A DNA stretch of 34,219 bases from Variibacter sp. (GCA_019689555.1 JADGHE010000038.1:1-34219), one strand, 5' to 3'; positions 1 to 9,021 are shown, numbered from the stretch's first letter. A program made the numbers and translations. The notes: generated by a model not told the origin, from the sequence alone.

Positions 1-1
1 T

Positions 2-40
2 CCGCTTCCAGCGGAACTTCTGGCCGTGATCATCGGCTGA
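2..40 (+). CDS. possible 3' end of an upstream gene (partial)
   Basis: A frame open from the window edge ends in TGA at 38-40 and would give a C-terminus of about twelve hydrophobic residues ending in Val-Ile-Ile-Gly. A second frame stops at 27-29. The strong terminator starting 24 bases later implies that some transcript ends here, but the coding part is too short to identify or to choose the frame with certainty. Confidence 0.25.
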   Translation, partial: PLPAELLAVIIG

Positions 41-63
41 GCGCCTGAAGCGCAAGGCTTTCG

Positions 64-97
64 AACCCCCGGCGGCCTCCGCCGGGGGTTTTGCTTT
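64..97 (+). terminator. intrinsic terminator
   Basis: A perfect 12-bp stem (64-75 pairing with 79-90) with a three-base loop is followed by a T-rich run. This is the clearest rho-independent terminator in the window. The T run is on the plus side only, so it ends the transcript entering from the left edge. Confidence 0.85.
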
Positions 98-361
98 GGG
101 GCGCGGGGGCCCTTTGGGAGGTGGAGTCGATTGCGGCCGCGCCTGAGACCCCAGCGGTCGAACAGGGGTGCAGGGTCGGGGGCAAATCCGGCAATGGGGG
201 ACGAAACGGCGCGGAGCCATCGCACTTTCTGTTTGAGCGGAGAGGACGCGCCTCCCGCGCGGCGCGCGGCGTTAAAGCGGTTTTCGATTGGAGTGGGGAC
301 GCGTCCTGGGCGCGGCGCAGAGCGCAAGCGGTAGGTGGGCGTGACGGCACAGTAACGGAAA

Positions 362-411
362 CCTCTCCCCGCTGGCGGGGAGAGGTCGGCGCGAAAGCGG
401 CGGGTGAGGGG
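362..411. repeat. REP-like palindromic element
   Basis: CCTCTCCCCGC at 362-372 pairs perfectly with GCGGGGAGAGG at 375-385 and is followed by a GC-rich tail ending in GGGTGAGGGG. A related but shorter hairpin occurs at 19459-19482. Elements of this type are scattered in intergenic DNA of many Rhizobiales; that part is prior knowledge, not shown by the window. Confidence 0.7.
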
Positions 412-442
412 GCCTCAATGCGAGTTGGAGCGCGTCGAATGA

Positions 443-476
443 CCCTTCGCTCCGATCGGCCCTTCGCTCCGATTTG
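443..476. repeat. 17-bp tandem duplication
   Basis: CCCTTCGCTCCGATCGG (443-459) is followed immediately by a copy differing only in its last three bases (460-476), and a third partial unit starts at 477. It lies in non-coding DNA and no function is evident. Confidence 0.75.
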
Positions 477-629
477 CCCCTTGTAACTCTGCGCGGGCCG
501 GATCGGCTAAGAAGGTCGGTGCGGTGGCGGGCGGAAGACCGCTTGCCCCTGGGGCCTTGAACGTGCATCCGGCGGGCGCGCGCGCAACCCGCCCCTCGCC
601 CCGCGCGGCAGGGGGAAACTGAATCAAGC

Positions 630-1553
630 TCAGTCCACGCCCGCCGCCGTGTCGCAGGCGCGGGCGAAGGCGGCGATTCGCTGAATGAGGTCGGGCCCAT
701 CGAGAATCGGCGCATGGCCCTGATCGGGCACCTCGACGAACTCGAGCTTGCGTCGGCGCGCGCGCATGGCCGCGACGGTCTCGGGCGAGAGGATGTCGCT
801 GAGCGCGCCGCGCAGCAGCAGCATCGGCGCTCGCGCAAGCGAATCGAACTGCGGCCACAGCGAAGGAAGGGGCCGCTCGGCGTCCATGCCGTCGAAAAGG
901 CGCGCCAGCCTGACATCGAAGTCGAGCGTCAGCGCGCCCCCGCGGTCCGTCCAGGTCCGCGCCGCGAAGGCGAGCCAATTGTCCTCCGAAAATTTCGGGA
1001 ACTGCCCCTCGAAGACCCGCTTGAGAATCGCGGCGCCGTCGGCGAGATCGCGCGGCTGCGGCAGCTTGCCGAGGTAGCTCTTGATCCGCATCAGCCCCAT
1101 GAGCTCGATCACCGGCCCGATGTCGTTGAGCACCACGCCGGCGATGCGCGTAGGTTGCGCCGCGCCGAGCAGCATGGCGAGGATGCCGCCGCGCGAGGTG
1201 CCGACGAAGACGGCGCGGTGGACGGCGCAGGCCGTCAACACCGCGATCAGGTCCGCAAGCTCTACCGGCAGGGAATAGTTCTCCGGGTCGCGATCGTAGT
1301 CGGAGAGGCCGCGCCCGCGATAGTCCATGGCGATCACCCGGCGCGGCGTCTTCGCGTCCGTTGCGAGCGCGACGGCGAGCGTTTCGAAGTCGGCCGTCGT
1401 GCGCGCGAGTCCGGGCAGGCAGACCACCGGCAGCCGCGACCACAGGCGCGAGCCATAGTCCCGCACGTGCAGGCGCAAGCCGTCCGGCGCGCGGACGAAC
1501 AGGCTGCGGGCCAGGCCGCGCGCGTCGCTCGGGGGATGCGCAGGGGCGGTCAT
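630..1553 (-). CDS. alpha/beta hydrolase
   Basis: A 307-residue alpha/beta-hydrolase-fold enzyme with no signal peptide, so probably cytosolic. The oxyanion-loop segment is near residues 46-52 (LPGLAR in place of the usual HG), MDYRGRG lies at 76-82, the nucleophile elbow GTSRGG gives Ser120, and the likely acid and base are Asp253 (in LRGALSD) and His280 (in QGHAP). The triad is complete and the length is normal for single-domain esterase/hydrolase relatives. The substrate cannot be read from sequence. The ATG start is kept because a conserved-looking N-terminus follows it directly. It lies 229 bases downstream of the lytic transglycosylase on the same strand and may or may not share its transcript. 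Confidence 0.85.
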   Translation of the reverse strand: MTAPAHPPSDARGLARSLFVRAPDGLRLHVRDYGSRLWSRLPVVCLPGLARTTADFETLAVALATDAKTPRRVIAMDYRGRGLSDYDRDPENYSLPVELADLIAVLTACAVHRAVFVGTSRGGILAMLLGAAQPTRIAGVVLNDIGPVIELMGLMRIKSYLGKLPQPRDLADGAAILKRVFEGQFPKFSEDNWLAFAARTWTDRGGALTLDFDVRLARLFDGMDAERPLPSLWPQFDSLARAPMLLLRGALSDILSPETVAAMRARRRKLEFVEVPDQGHAPILDGPDLIQRIAAFARACDTAAGVD

Positions 1554-1782
1554 GCGTGAGGCCGCCGCCGGCCGACGCCGCGCACCCTGGGCGCCGTCCG
1601 CCGCCGCGCGAAGGCGCCGGCGCGCGCTCGGCCGGGCCGGGCGCGCGGGGACCCGCGTCGAAGCGGGCGCCGGTGCCGGCGCGGTCCGGGAAAAGGGGCC
1701 GCGGCGCGCGGCGGGAGCGCGGTCCGCGTGGGCGCAACGGAATGGCTGCTCGCGCGGACCATCGCTTCTTGCCGCCTGTCCG

Positions 1783-4101
1783 TTACTGCGTTCGGTTGCC
1801 GCGCAGATCGGCCTCGATCGTCAGCCCCGTATTCTGGCCGAATCGCGCGCGGTAGATCTGCAGGTTCTCCATCACGCGCTGCACGTAGTTCCGCGTCTCG
1901 GAGAAGGGGATGCGCTCCACCCAGTCCACCGGGTCCACATCGGGATTGCGCGGATCGCCGAAGCGCTCGATCCACTGGCGCACGCGGCCGCGCCCGGCGT
2001 TGTAGGCCGCGAAGGCGAGCGCATAATTGCCGTCGTAGTCGGCCACGAGGTCGGCGATCTCCGCGGCTCCCATCTGCGTATTGTACACGGGGTCGTGCCG
2101 CAGCCTCTTCTCGTCGTAGGGCACGCCGAACTTGCGCGCGATGTAGCGCCCCGCCGACGGCGTCACCTGCATCAGGCCCATCGCCTTGGCGATCGAGACG
2201 ACGTCCTGATTGAACGCGCTCTCCTGGCGGGCGATCGAATAGACCAGGCTTTGGTCGACCGCCGGGCCGATGGCCGCGAATTTCGGAATGCCGACATTCG
2301 GGAAGGCGTAGTGATCGAACGCCAGGCCGCGTTCGAGGGCGCCCTTGCCGATCAGCAGCATCGCGCGCGCGTCGCGGTGGCGGGCCGCCGTCTCGGCCAT
2401 CACCACCAGCGCCGCCGGATCGCCGACGCGATCGGCGATGTCGGCGACGAAGGGGATCACGAGCTCGGTCTGGCCGGCGGCGTAAAGCAGCTCCAGCGCG
2501 CGGACGAGTTCGGTCTGGCGCATCGACAGCCGCTGCGACTCGGTCAGCGCCGGCGGGCGGCGCAGGCCGACCTCGCGGTGGCCGAGCCGCGCGCACGCAA
2601 GCTGCCCGTAATAGGTCGTCGCGTGCAGGGACGCCGCCTCGTAATGGCGGCGCGCCTCGTCGAGCCGGCCGGCGGCCTCGGCGGCGCGGCCGAGCCAGTA
2701 GCCGGCGCGGGCGAGGGCGTGATGATTGTGCGTGCCGCGCGCCATCTCGGCGAAGTGGCGCAGGGCGGTGTTCGGGTCGTTCAGGAAGCGCAGGGCGACC
2801 CATCCGGCCGTGAAGAGCTGGTCGACGCGGTAGGTGCCCTTCGCGGGGCGCACGGCGTCGCGCGCGACGCGATAGGCGGCCTGCGGATTGCCGGCGTCGA
2901 GAAGCTCGCGCACGAGGATGCGGCGTTCGATCCACCATTCGTCGCTGTCCTGCGCGCTGTCGGGATCGCGCGGCATCGACAGCATCACTTGCGCGGCCTC
3001 GCCCACGCGGTCGTTGCGTCGCAGCCAGCGGGCGCGGCTAAACAGGTAGGCGGGCTCCCGCCGCGCCTCCGGCGGAACCGCTTCCAGCAGGGCGCCGGCA
3101 TTCTTCGCGTTCTTCTCCACGGCTTCGCTCGCGCGCACGATCGCGGGATAGGCGCCGCCGAGGCGCTTGGCCGCGCGGGCGGCGGCGCCGAAGTCGTCCG
3201 CATAGATCCGCCGGTTCATCCGCGCCTCGTGGTCGGCGCGGCTCAGAAGGTCGCCGAACAGCTCGAGCACCGTCGCCTCGAGATCTTCCGACAGGGCGTC
3301 CTCCCGCCAGGCCGCGCGCACCTGGCGCTGCGCTTCCGCGCGCTCGCCGGCGGCGAGCAGCGCGCGCGCGAAGGCCAGCCTCCCCTTGGCGCTCAGCGGT
3401 TCGTATTTCGCGAAGAAGGCGAGCACGGTCCCCGCATCCGCCCGCTCGTGCCAGAGCTGGCCCTCGGCGCGCCGGCGCAGCAGGCCGAGGCTCGGCCAAG
3501 TGGGGTTGGCTTCGATGAAGGCGGCGTAGCGCCGGAACGGAAGCCAGTCGTCCGCCGTGCGCAGGATCGTCCACTCGGCGAGCTTCTGCCCGACGAGGTC
3601 GCGGATCTGCGCCTTGCGCTCGCTCGCCGCGTCGATCTTGCCGCGCCGGGCGAGCGCGAGCGCCTCCTTCAGCGTGTCGATGTCGCTCTCGGACGGCGGG
3701 GCGGCGGGCGCATAGGCGAGGGGGCCGGTCGGCCGTTCGGTCTCTTCGTTCGGGGTCGCGGCGGCGGCCGGGGCGATGAGCATCGGCACGGCCGAGGCCA
3801 TGCGGCCGTGCGGGCGCGGCTCCGCCGCGGCCCGGTCCGCGCGCGGCCGGGCGCGCGGCATGGGCGCGCGCTCCGCCATCTTCAGCCGCGGGGCGGCCTG
3901 CGCGACCTTCGACGAGGCGACTTGCTTCGAGTCCGCCTGCCGCTTGGCCTTGGGCGTCGGCTTGGCGTGGCTCGCCCCATGGTGCGGGCGGGCGGTCGGT
4001 TTGCCGGGCTTGGCGGCAAAAAGCGGCGCGCCTGTCGCCAACAGCGCCGCGCCGGCCAGAAGTGAAACAGCAGTGAGGCGTACGCGACGACTCGATGTCA
4101 T
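1783..4101 (-). CDS. soluble lytic murein transglycosylase (Slt family)
   Basis: Cleaves the MurNAc-GlcNAc bond of peptidoglycan in the periplasm with 1,6-anhydro product formation. From the ATG at 4101 the product has 772 residues and begins with a signal peptide (Arg-Arg, then a Leu/Ala-rich core, predicted cut after LFA near residue 29). The open frame extends 68 codons upstream, but that part lacks a signal peptide, so the later ATG is preferred. A Pro/Ala/Arg-rich linker is followed by a long alpha-helical region as in Slt70. The C-terminal SLT domain carries the catalytic Glu627 in RQESAF, then GLMQV, AYNAG and ETRNYVQRV. It is transcribed divergently from dapA, a lysine/diaminopimelate gene that also feeds cell-wall synthesis. 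Confidence 0.93.
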   Translation of the reverse strand: MTSSRRVRLTAVSLLAGAALLATGAPLFAAKPGKPTARPHHGASHAKPTPKAKRQADSKQVASSKVAQAAPRLKMAERAPMPRARPRADRAAAEPRPHGRMASAVPMLIAPAAAATPNEETERPTGPLAYAPAAPPSESDIDTLKEALALARRGKIDAASERKAQIRDLVGQKLAEWTILRTADDWLPFRRYAAFIEANPTWPSLGLLRRRAEGQLWHERADAGTVLAFFAKYEPLSAKGRLAFARALLAAGERAEAQRQVRAAWREDALSEDLEATVLELFGDLLSRADHEARMNRRIYADDFGAAARAAKRLGGAYPAIVRASEAVEKNAKNAGALLEAVPPEARREPAYLFSRARWLRRNDRVGEAAQVMLSMPRDPDSAQDSDEWWIERRILVRELLDAGNPQAAYRVARDAVRPAKGTYRVDQLFTAGWVALRFLNDPNTALRHFAEMARGTHNHHALARAGYWLGRAAEAAGRLDEARRHYEAASLHATTYYGQLACARLGHREVGLRRPPALTESQRLSMRQTELVRALELLYAAGQTELVIPFVADIADRVGDPAALVVMAETAARHRDARAMLLIGKGALERGLAFDHYAFPNVGIPKFAAIGPAVDQSLVYSIARQESAFNQDVVSIAKAMGLMQVTPSAGRYIARKFGVPYDEKRLRHDPVYNTQMGAAEIADLVADYDGNYALAFAAYNAGRGRVRQWIERFGDPRNPDVDPVDWVERIPFSETRNYVQRVMENLQIYRARFGQNTGLTIEADLRGNRTQ

Positions 4102-4413
4102 GGCGGTCTTTCGTCGGCCAGAGCTCGCGCAAACGTGCGGGCGCGGGTTTCCTACCGTTGTCCGCCGATGTCGTTGATGAAAAGCTAACCCCGCGTGCTC
4201 CTGCCGTTCTTTGCCTGCCGACCGCGGCGAAAGCTTGGCGCTCGCGCGACCACGACGTGGCGGCGCCGGCCGACCGCCGGCGCCCTCTCGCCGATGCGAG
4301 GTCACAACAATAATCGGCCGATCGGGCGGGCGGCCCTTTCACCGGCCCGGTCGAGTCGATAAAAATAAGGCAAAGGCCGCGTTCGGGGCGGCCGCAGGCC
4401 CAAGGATCGCGCC
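4102..4413. other. divergent slt/dapA intergenic region
   Basis: This 312-base spacer must hold both start regions. A perfect 9-bp inverted repeat, GGCGCCGGC (4262-4270) against GCCGGCGCC (4276-4284), has a five-base loop and no T run on either side, so it looks structural or regulatory, not terminating. A shorter GGCCGC/GCGGCC hairpin lies at about 4374-4392 just before dapA. The AT-rich stretch near 4359-4372 is the best place for dapA promoter elements, but no convincing -35/-10 pair was found. Confidence 0.5.
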
Positions 4414-5304
4414 ATGACCGCCAGAACCCAATTCCGCGGCTCCTTCACCGCGTTGGTCACGCCCTTCAAGAACGGCTCCATCGACGAGCGGGCCTTCCGC
4501 GACCTCGTCAACTGGCAGATCGCCGAAGGGACCAATGGGCTCGTGCCGGTGGGCACCACCGGCGAAAGCCCGACCCTCTCGCACGAGGAACACAAGCGCG
4601 TGGTCGAATGGACGATCGAGGAGGCGCGGGGCCGCGTGCCCGTGATCGCCGGGGCCGGGTCGAACTCGACCAGGGAGGCCATCGAGCTCGCCCAGCACGC
4701 CGAAAAGGCGGGAGCCGACGCGGTGCTGGTGGTAACGCCCTACTACAACAAGCCCACGCAGGAGGGGCTGTACCAGCACTTCAAGGCCATCAACGACGCG
4801 ATCGACATCCCGATCATCATCTACAACATCCCCTCGCGCTCGGTGATCGACATGTCGGTCGACACCATGAAGCGGCTGTTCGAACTGAAGAACATCGCCG
4901 GCGTCAAGGATGCGACCGCGAACTTGGTGCGCGTGTCGCAGCAGCGGGCCGCCCTGGGCGAGGACTTCAACCAGCTCTCCGGGGAGGATGCGACCGCGCT
5001 CGGCTTCATGGCGCATGGCGGGCACGGCTGCATCTCGGTGACCTCGAACGTCGCGCCGCGGCTGTGCGCCGAGTTCCAGAGCGCGTGCCTGCGCGGGGAC
5101 TTCCGCACGGCGCTCAAGCTGCAGGACCAGCTCATGCCGCTGCACATCGCGCTGTTCCTGGAGACCAATCCCGCGCCGGTGAAGTATGCGCTCTCGGTGC
5201 TCGGGCGCTGCGAGGAGACGGTGCGGCTGCCCCTGGTGCCGGTTTCGGAGAAGACCAAGGCCGCCGTGCGCGAGGCTATGGTGCACGCCCGGCTGATCAA
5301 CTAG
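4414..5304 (+). CDS. dapA: 4-hydroxy-tetrahydrodipicolinate synthase
   Basis: Condenses pyruvate with L-aspartate semialdehyde, the first committed step to diaminopimelate and lysine. The 296-residue TIM-barrel protein has the whole active site: Thr48-Thr49 in VGTTGE, Tyr111 in TPYYNKP, Tyr137 in IIYNIPSR, Arg142 and the Schiff-base Lys165 in GVKDA. Numbering is offset by about four from E. coli DapA. An AAGGA about eight bases before the ATG fits as a ribosome site. smpB follows after only six bases, so the two are probably co-transcribed. Confidence 0.97.
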   Translation: MTARTQFRGSFTALVTPFKNGSIDERAFRDLVNWQIAEGTNGLVPVGTTGESPTLSHEEHKRVVEWTIEEARGRVPVIAGAGSNSTREAIELAQHAEKAGADAVLVVTPYYNKPTQEGLYQHFKAINDAIDIPIIIYNIPSRSVIDMSVDTMKRLFELKNIAGVKDATANLVRVSQQRAALGEDFNQLSGEDATALGFMAHGGHGCISVTSNVAPRLCAEFQSACLRGDFRTALKLQDQLMPLHIALFLETNPAPVKYALSVLGRCEETVRLPLVPVSEKTKAAVREAMVHARLIN

Positions 5305-5310
5305 CGAGAC

Positions 5311-5784
5311 ATGGCCGCAAAAACCGAGCGCAGCATCAAGGTCGTCGCCGACAACCGCAAGGCCCGCTTCAACTACGAGATCGGTGAGACGTTCGAGGCC
5401 GGGCTCGTCCTCACCGGCACCGAGGTCAAGTCGCTGCGGGAGGGGAAGGCGACGATCGCCGAGTCCTTCGCGGCGGGCCGCGACGGGGAGCTGTGGCTCT
5501 ACAATGCCAACATCCCCGAATATCTGCAGGCGAACCGCTTCAACCATTCGCCGAAGCGGCCGCGCAAGCTGCTCCTGCATGCGCGCGAGATCGCCAAGCT
5601 CATCTCCGCCGTCGACCGCGAAGGCATGACCATCGTGCCGCTCAAGCTCTATTTCAACGAGAAGGGCCGCGCCAAGATCGAGATCGCGCTCGCGCGCGGC
5701 AAGAAGCTGCACGACAAGCGCGAGACCGAGCGGAAACGGAGCTGGGAGCGCGAGCGCGGCCGCCTGCTGCGCGAGCGAGGCTAA
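5311..5784 (+). CDS. smpB: SsrA-binding protein
   Basis: Partner of tmRNA in ribosome rescue (trans-translation). The 157-residue protein shows the family pattern: an early [10 protein letters not shown] segment, [13 protein letters not shown], the YNANIPEY strand, and a basic C-terminal tail ending in repeated Arg/Glu that inserts in the decoding site. It lies six bases after dapA, and the next gene starts one base after its stop, so all three are likely on one message. Confidence 0.97.
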   Translation: MAAKTERSIKVVADNRKARFNYEIGETFEAGLVLTGTEVKSLREGKATIAESFAAGRDGELWLYNANIPEYLQANRFNHSPKRPRKLLLHAREIAKLISAVDREGMTIVPLKLYFNEKGRAKIEIALARGKKLHDKRETERKRSWERERGRLLRERG

Positions 5785-5785
5785 C

Positions 5786-6178
5786 GTGACCCTTCCCGTG
5801 AAGCTGGATCACTGCGTGGTCTGCGTCTCCGACTGGGAGCGCTCGAACGCGTTCTACCGCGACGTGCTGGGCGCGACCGTGGTTCCGCGCCCGGCCGGCG
5901 GCTACGCCTATCGCTTCGGCGACGCCCAGCTCAATCTGCACGGCCCGGGCGTCAACCCGACCGAGGTCGCGCGGCTGCCGGTGCGACCGGGCAACAGCGA
6001 TCTCTGCTTCGAATGGCAGGGGCCGATCGCGGAGGCCGTCGCGCACCTTGAGCGCTGCGGCGTTGCCATTGAGGCGGGGCCGACGCGGCGCTTCGGCGCC
6101 CGCGGGGAGGGAACGAGCGTTTATTTCCGCGACCCCGACGGCTCGCTTTTGGAATTCATCTCCTACGCCGCCGCCTGA
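5786..6178 (+). CDS. VOC (glyoxalase/bleomycin-resistance) superfamily protein
   Basis: A 130-residue single-module vicinal-oxygen-chelate protein. It opens with LDHCVVCV (His9), has LNLH with His52 and ends with FRDPDGSLLEF (Glu123); these three are the expected metal ligands. The start is a GTG one base after the smpB stop, with no ATG available in frame before the conserved LDH motif. The family includes glyoxalase I, dioxygenases and antibiotic-binding or thiol-transfer proteins, and the substrate cannot be deduced. Close spacing to smpB suggests translational coupling. Confidence 0.85.
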   Translation: MTLPVKLDHCVVCVSDWERSNAFYRDVLGATVVPRPAGGYAYRFGDAQLNLHGPGVNPTEVARLPVRPGNSDLCFEWQGPIAEAVAHLERCGVAIEAGPTRRFGARGEGTSVYFRDPDGSLLEFISYAAA

Positions 6179-6251
6179 GGCCGCGGGGGCGCGCTGGCCG
6201 GCGAGCGGCGCGCGCGGTAATGAGACCACTGAACCGCCGAAGACCGCCACC

Positions 6252-6839
6252 ATGGCCGAGCCGATCGCCCGCGATTTTCTGACATTGCCCGAGGGCTTGC
6301 CGATCCCCGAGGATGACGGGGCCGCGCGCCATCTCGCCGGCCGGCGTCTGCCCGATCTCGCGCTCCCCGCGACCGACGGCGCCAAGGTCAATCTCGCAGA
6401 GCTTGCGGGGCGCACGGTGATCTATGTCTATCCGCGGACCGGCCGGCCGGGAGAGCCCTTACCCGAGGGCTGGGACGCAATCCCGGGCGCGCGCGGCTGC
6501 ACGCCGCAGTCGTGCGGCTTCCGCGATCATTTCGAGGCGCTGAAGGCGCTCGGAGTCGCGCGCGTCTACGGGCTCTCGACCCAGGATACGGCCTACCAGC
6601 GGGAAGCGGCCGAGCGGCTGCATCTGCCGTTTGCGATCCTGTCGGACGCCGACCTGCGGCTCACCCGGGCGCTCGATCTGCCGACCTTCACGGTCGCCGG
6701 CATGACGCTGCTCAAGCGCATGGCTTGGGTCGTCGACGCCGCGGTCATCACAAAGGTGTTCTATCCGGTCTTCCCGCCCGACCGGAATGCGGCGGAGGTC
6801 GTCGCCTGGCTGTGGGGGCAGCGCGGCGCGGAGGCGTGA
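6252..6839 (+). CDS. peroxiredoxin, BCP/PrxQ-like
   Basis: Thiol peroxidase of 195 residues. The motif GCTPQSCGFRDHF places a likely peroxidatic Cys83 and resolving Cys88 five residues apart, the spacing seen in E. coli Bcp (CTVQAC). An insertion rich in Gly/Pro lies between the YVYPRTG strand and the first cysteine. The downstream VYGLSTQD and LSDADL segments fit the AhpC/TSA fold. ATG 6252 is chosen because the upstream open frame overlaps the VOC gene in another frame. Its 3' end converges with the uracil-DNA glycosylase gene 49 bases away. The physiological reductant is unknown. Confidence 0.88.
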   Translation: MAEPIARDFLTLPEGLPIPEDDGAARHLAGRRLPDLALPATDGAKVNLAELAGRTVIYVYPRTGRPGEPLPEGWDAIPGARGCTPQSCGFRDHFEALKALGVARVYGLSTQDTAYQREAAERLHLPFAILSDADLRLTRALDLPTFTVAGMTLLKRMAWVVDAAVITKVFYPVFPPDRNAAEVVAWLWGQRGAEA

Positions 6840-6888
6840 CCCTTCGGCGAGAACGCCTCGCCGGCTTTCCCCGATCGGCTCGCGGTCC

Positions 6889-7542
6889 TTACGGGCTCGC
6901 GTCGAGATGCGCCCGCACGGCCGCGAAGACCGCACGGAACATCTCCGGTGTCAGCACGCCCGTATTCGTGTTGAGCCGGGAGCAGTGATAGCTGTCGAAC
7001 AGCTTGAGGCCGTTGAGGTCGTGGGCGGCCGCATGCGCGAAGGGGGCCGCCTTCCTGCGCCCGTTCAGCGCCGCCACCACGCTGTCGTGGGCGATGCGTC
7101 CGAGCGCCACGATGGCGCGCAGGCGCGGCATCCCGGCGACGGTGCGCGCGAGGAACTGGCGGCAGGTCGCGATCTCCTGAGGAGTCGGCCTGTTGCCGGG
7201 CGGCACGCAGCGCACCGCATTGGTGATCCGGCAATCGACGAGCACGAGGCCGTCGTCGGGCCGCGCGGCATAGCGGCCCCGGGCGAGGCCGAACTGCAAG
7301 AGCGTCGGGTAGAGAAGCTCGCCCGCATAGTCGCCGGTGAAGGGCCGGCCGGTCCGGTTCGCGCCCTGGGCGCCCGGCGCGAGGCCGACGATCAAAAGCC
7401 GGGCATCCGCCGGGCCGAAGGAGGGCACCGGCGCGTTGAACCATAAGGGCTCGCGCTTGCGCCAGGCCGCGCGGAATTGAACCAGGCGCGGGCACAGCGG
7501 GCAGTCGCGGCCCGGCTCGCAGACTTCCGGCGAAGGGGGCAT
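6889..7542 (-). CDS. uracil-DNA glycosylase, iron-sulfur family 4/5 (UDGb-like)
   Basis: Removes uracil and possibly other deaminated bases from DNA. The 217-residue protein has four cysteines placed as in Fe-S glycosylases (Cys14, Cys17, Cys112, Cys127), the base-pocket motif GLAPGAQGANRTGRPFTGD (53-71) and the second catalytic-loop motif HCSRLNTNTG (His186). The GLAPGAQGANRTGRPF form favours family 5 (UDGb) over family 4. It starts five bases after the stop of the upstream NYN gene, so the two are probably one operon. Confidence 0.9.
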   Translation of the reverse strand: MPPSPEVCEPGRDCPLCPRLVQFRAAWRKREPLWFNAPVPSFGPADARLLIVGLAPGAQGANRTGRPFTGDYAGELLYPTLLQFGLARGRYAARPDDGLVLVDCRITNAVRCVPPGNRPTPQEIATCRQFLARTVAGMPRLRAIVALGRIAHDSVVAALNGRRKAAPFAHAAAHDLNGLKLFDSYHCSRLNTNTGVLTPEMFRAVFAAVRAHLDASP

Positions 7543-7547
7543 CGGGG

Positions 7548-8186
7548 TCAGTCTTCGCCGAATTCCTCCTCGTGAGGAGTCATGGCCCGCTGCGCGGTGC
7601 TGCGCTGCAGGAACTGGGGCGTATGCCGGGGTTCCCGGGGCTCGCGCGGGGCGCGTTCGGACGGGTCGCGACCGATCTTCGGTTGCAGTTCCACGATGTC
7701 CAGGAAGACGTCCGCCTGCCGCCGCAGCTCGTCGGCCACCATCGGCGGCTGGGTGGCGATCGTCGACACCACCGTCACCCGCACGCCGCGGCGCTGCATG
7801 GCCTCGACCAGCGAACGGAAGTCCCCGTCGCCGGAGAACAGCACCATCTGGTCGATGTGCTCGGCGATCTCCATGGCATCGACGGCGAGCTCGATGTCCA
7901 TGTTGCCCTTCACCTTGCGGCGGCCGGACTGGTCGACGAACTCCTTGGTTGCCTTGGTGACGACCGTATAGCCGTTGTAGTCGAGCCAGTCGATCAGCGG
8001 GCGGATCGAGGAATATTCCTGGTCTTCGACGACGGCGGTGTAGTAGAAGGCCCGCAACAGATAGCCCCGGGATTGGAATTCGCGAAGAAGACGTTTGTAA
8101 TCAATATCGAATCCAAGGGATTTTGCGGTCGCGTAAAGGTTTGCACCATCAATGAAAAGCGCGATCTTTTCCATCTGTGAAGCCAT
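7548..8186 (-). CDS. LabA-like NYN domain protein (putative ribonuclease)
   Basis: A 212-residue protein with a PIN-like NYN nuclease fold. Candidate metal-binding acids are Asp13 with Asn16 (FIDGANLY), Asp97 (GNMDIELAVDAM) and Asp120/Asp122 (LFSGDGDF). LabA/DUF88 proteins of this type are widespread in alphaproteobacteria; the RNA target is not known. The C-terminal 45 residues are charged and probably disordered (repeated Arg-Glu-Pro). The ATG at 8186 follows a GAGAG about nine bases upstream; an alternative ATG at 8174 would remove four residues. The first 120 bases of the gene are noticeably more AT-rich than their surroundings. Confidence 0.88.
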   Translation of the reverse strand: MASQMEKIALFIDGANLYATAKSLGFDIDYKRLLREFQSRGYLLRAFYYTAVVEDQEYSSIRPLIDWLDYNGYTVVTKATKEFVDQSGRRKVKGNMDIELAVDAMEIAEHIDQMVLFSGDGDFRSLVEAMQRRGVRVTVVSTIATQPPMVADELRRQADVFLDIVELQPKIGRDPSERAPREPREPRHTPQFLQRSTAQRAMTPHEEEFGED

Positions 8187-8399
8187 CTCGTTCTCTCGTA
8201 ATGGAAACTTCGGCGTCGCAGGCGCAGCGGGCGCCCCGGCCGAATCCGTCGTCGCCAATCGCCACGTCGGCAAAACCGTGCATGGGATTGCTCGCGTCCA
8301 CGCGGAAAGACCACCCCGGCACTAAAACTGCCAAGCCACGTTTTGTTCCCGTGAGTGCCTGCCTAACAGGGGGCCCGGCAGCCGCCAAGCGAAAATGCC

Positions 8400-8426
8400 T
8401 TGCACTCTCGTTCTACGGGATATACC
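8400..8426 (+). promoter_or_regulatory. candidate rpoZ promoter
   Basis: TTGCAC at 8400-8405 and TATACC at 8421-8426 resemble -35 and -10 boxes; the spacer is 15-16 bases depending on register, shorter than the usual 17. It lies about 40 bases before the rpoZ start in the 282-base divergent gap to the NYN gene. Confidence 0.4.
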
Positions 8427-8468
8427 TGAACAGCGTCTCCAGAAATTCCTGCGAAGGAGCGAGCCGGT

Positions 8469-8861
8469 ATGGCGCGTGTCACCGTTGAGGACTGCATCGA
8501 CAAGGTCGAAAACCGGTTCGAGCTGGTTCTGCTGGCCAGCCACCGCGCCCGGATGATCTCGTCCGGGGCCCCGATCACGGTCGACCGCGACAACGACAAG
8601 AACCCCGTCGTGGCGCTGCGGGAAATCGCCGAGCGGACCGTGTCGCCCGAGGATCTGAAAGAGGACCTGATCCATTCCCTCCAGAAGTACGTCGAAGTCG
8701 ACGAGCCGGAGCCGGAGAGCGTGCCTCTCATCGGGGCCGGGGGCGGCAGCGTCGATGCCGACGATACGGAAGTCGCGGTCGAGCGTATGACCGAGGAGGA
8801 GCTGCTGCGGGGCCTGGAAGGCCTGACCCCGCCCGAGGAGCAGCCCGAAGAGGAGGAGTGA
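8469..8861 (+). CDS. rpoZ: RNA polymerase omega subunit
   Basis: Omega subunit (130 residues) that binds the beta' subunit, assists assembly and, in many bacteria, forms part of a ppGpp site. The N-terminus MARVTVEDC, then [16 protein letters not shown] and the VALREIAE helix are diagnostic. The C-terminus is a long acidic tail ending in a run of Glu, longer than in E. coli omega. An AAGGAG at 8454-8459 sits nine bases before the ATG. It is followed 160 bases later by rsh, the usual rpoZ-rsh pairing that links the alarmone enzyme to its polymerase target. Confidence 0.96.
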   Translation: MARVTVEDCIDKVENRFELVLLASHRARMISSGAPITVDRDNDKNPVVALREIAERTVSPEDLKEDLIHSLQKYVEVDEPEPESVPLIGAGGGSVDADDTEVAVERMTEEELLRGLEGLTPPEEQPEEEE

Positions 8862-9021
8862 CCGGGGGGGCGCGGTCGCCTCTGGCGGCCTGGCTCGACC
8901 GGGCCGCGCGTCACCCACGCGTGCGGGCGCCGTTTCGCTTTGCCGAAGCGGGGCCGGACGGTGGTAATCTCCGCGATCCAGCGCCGCCCCGCCGACCCGC
9001 GGCCTGCGTGGAGGAGGGCCC

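Larger units (their letters stand above)
98..629. other. gene-free spacer with repeats
   Basis: About 530 bases without a credible gene. Frames open here have no ribosome site and no recognisable product. The spacer holds one palindromic repeat element (362-411) and a 17-bp tandem duplication (443-476). It lies between a plus-strand terminator and the 3' end of a minus-strand gene, so no promoter is required in it. Confidence 0.6.

Noticed and set aside
41-75. tRNA-like TTCGAACCCCC before the first terminator
   Set aside because: No acceptor or anticodon arm can be folded around it; the C run is the left arm of the terminator.
1552-4065. 837-codon open frame antisense to the lytic transglycosylase
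   Set aside because: Shadow frame with no recognisable domain, while the minus strand encodes a signal peptide and an SLT domain.
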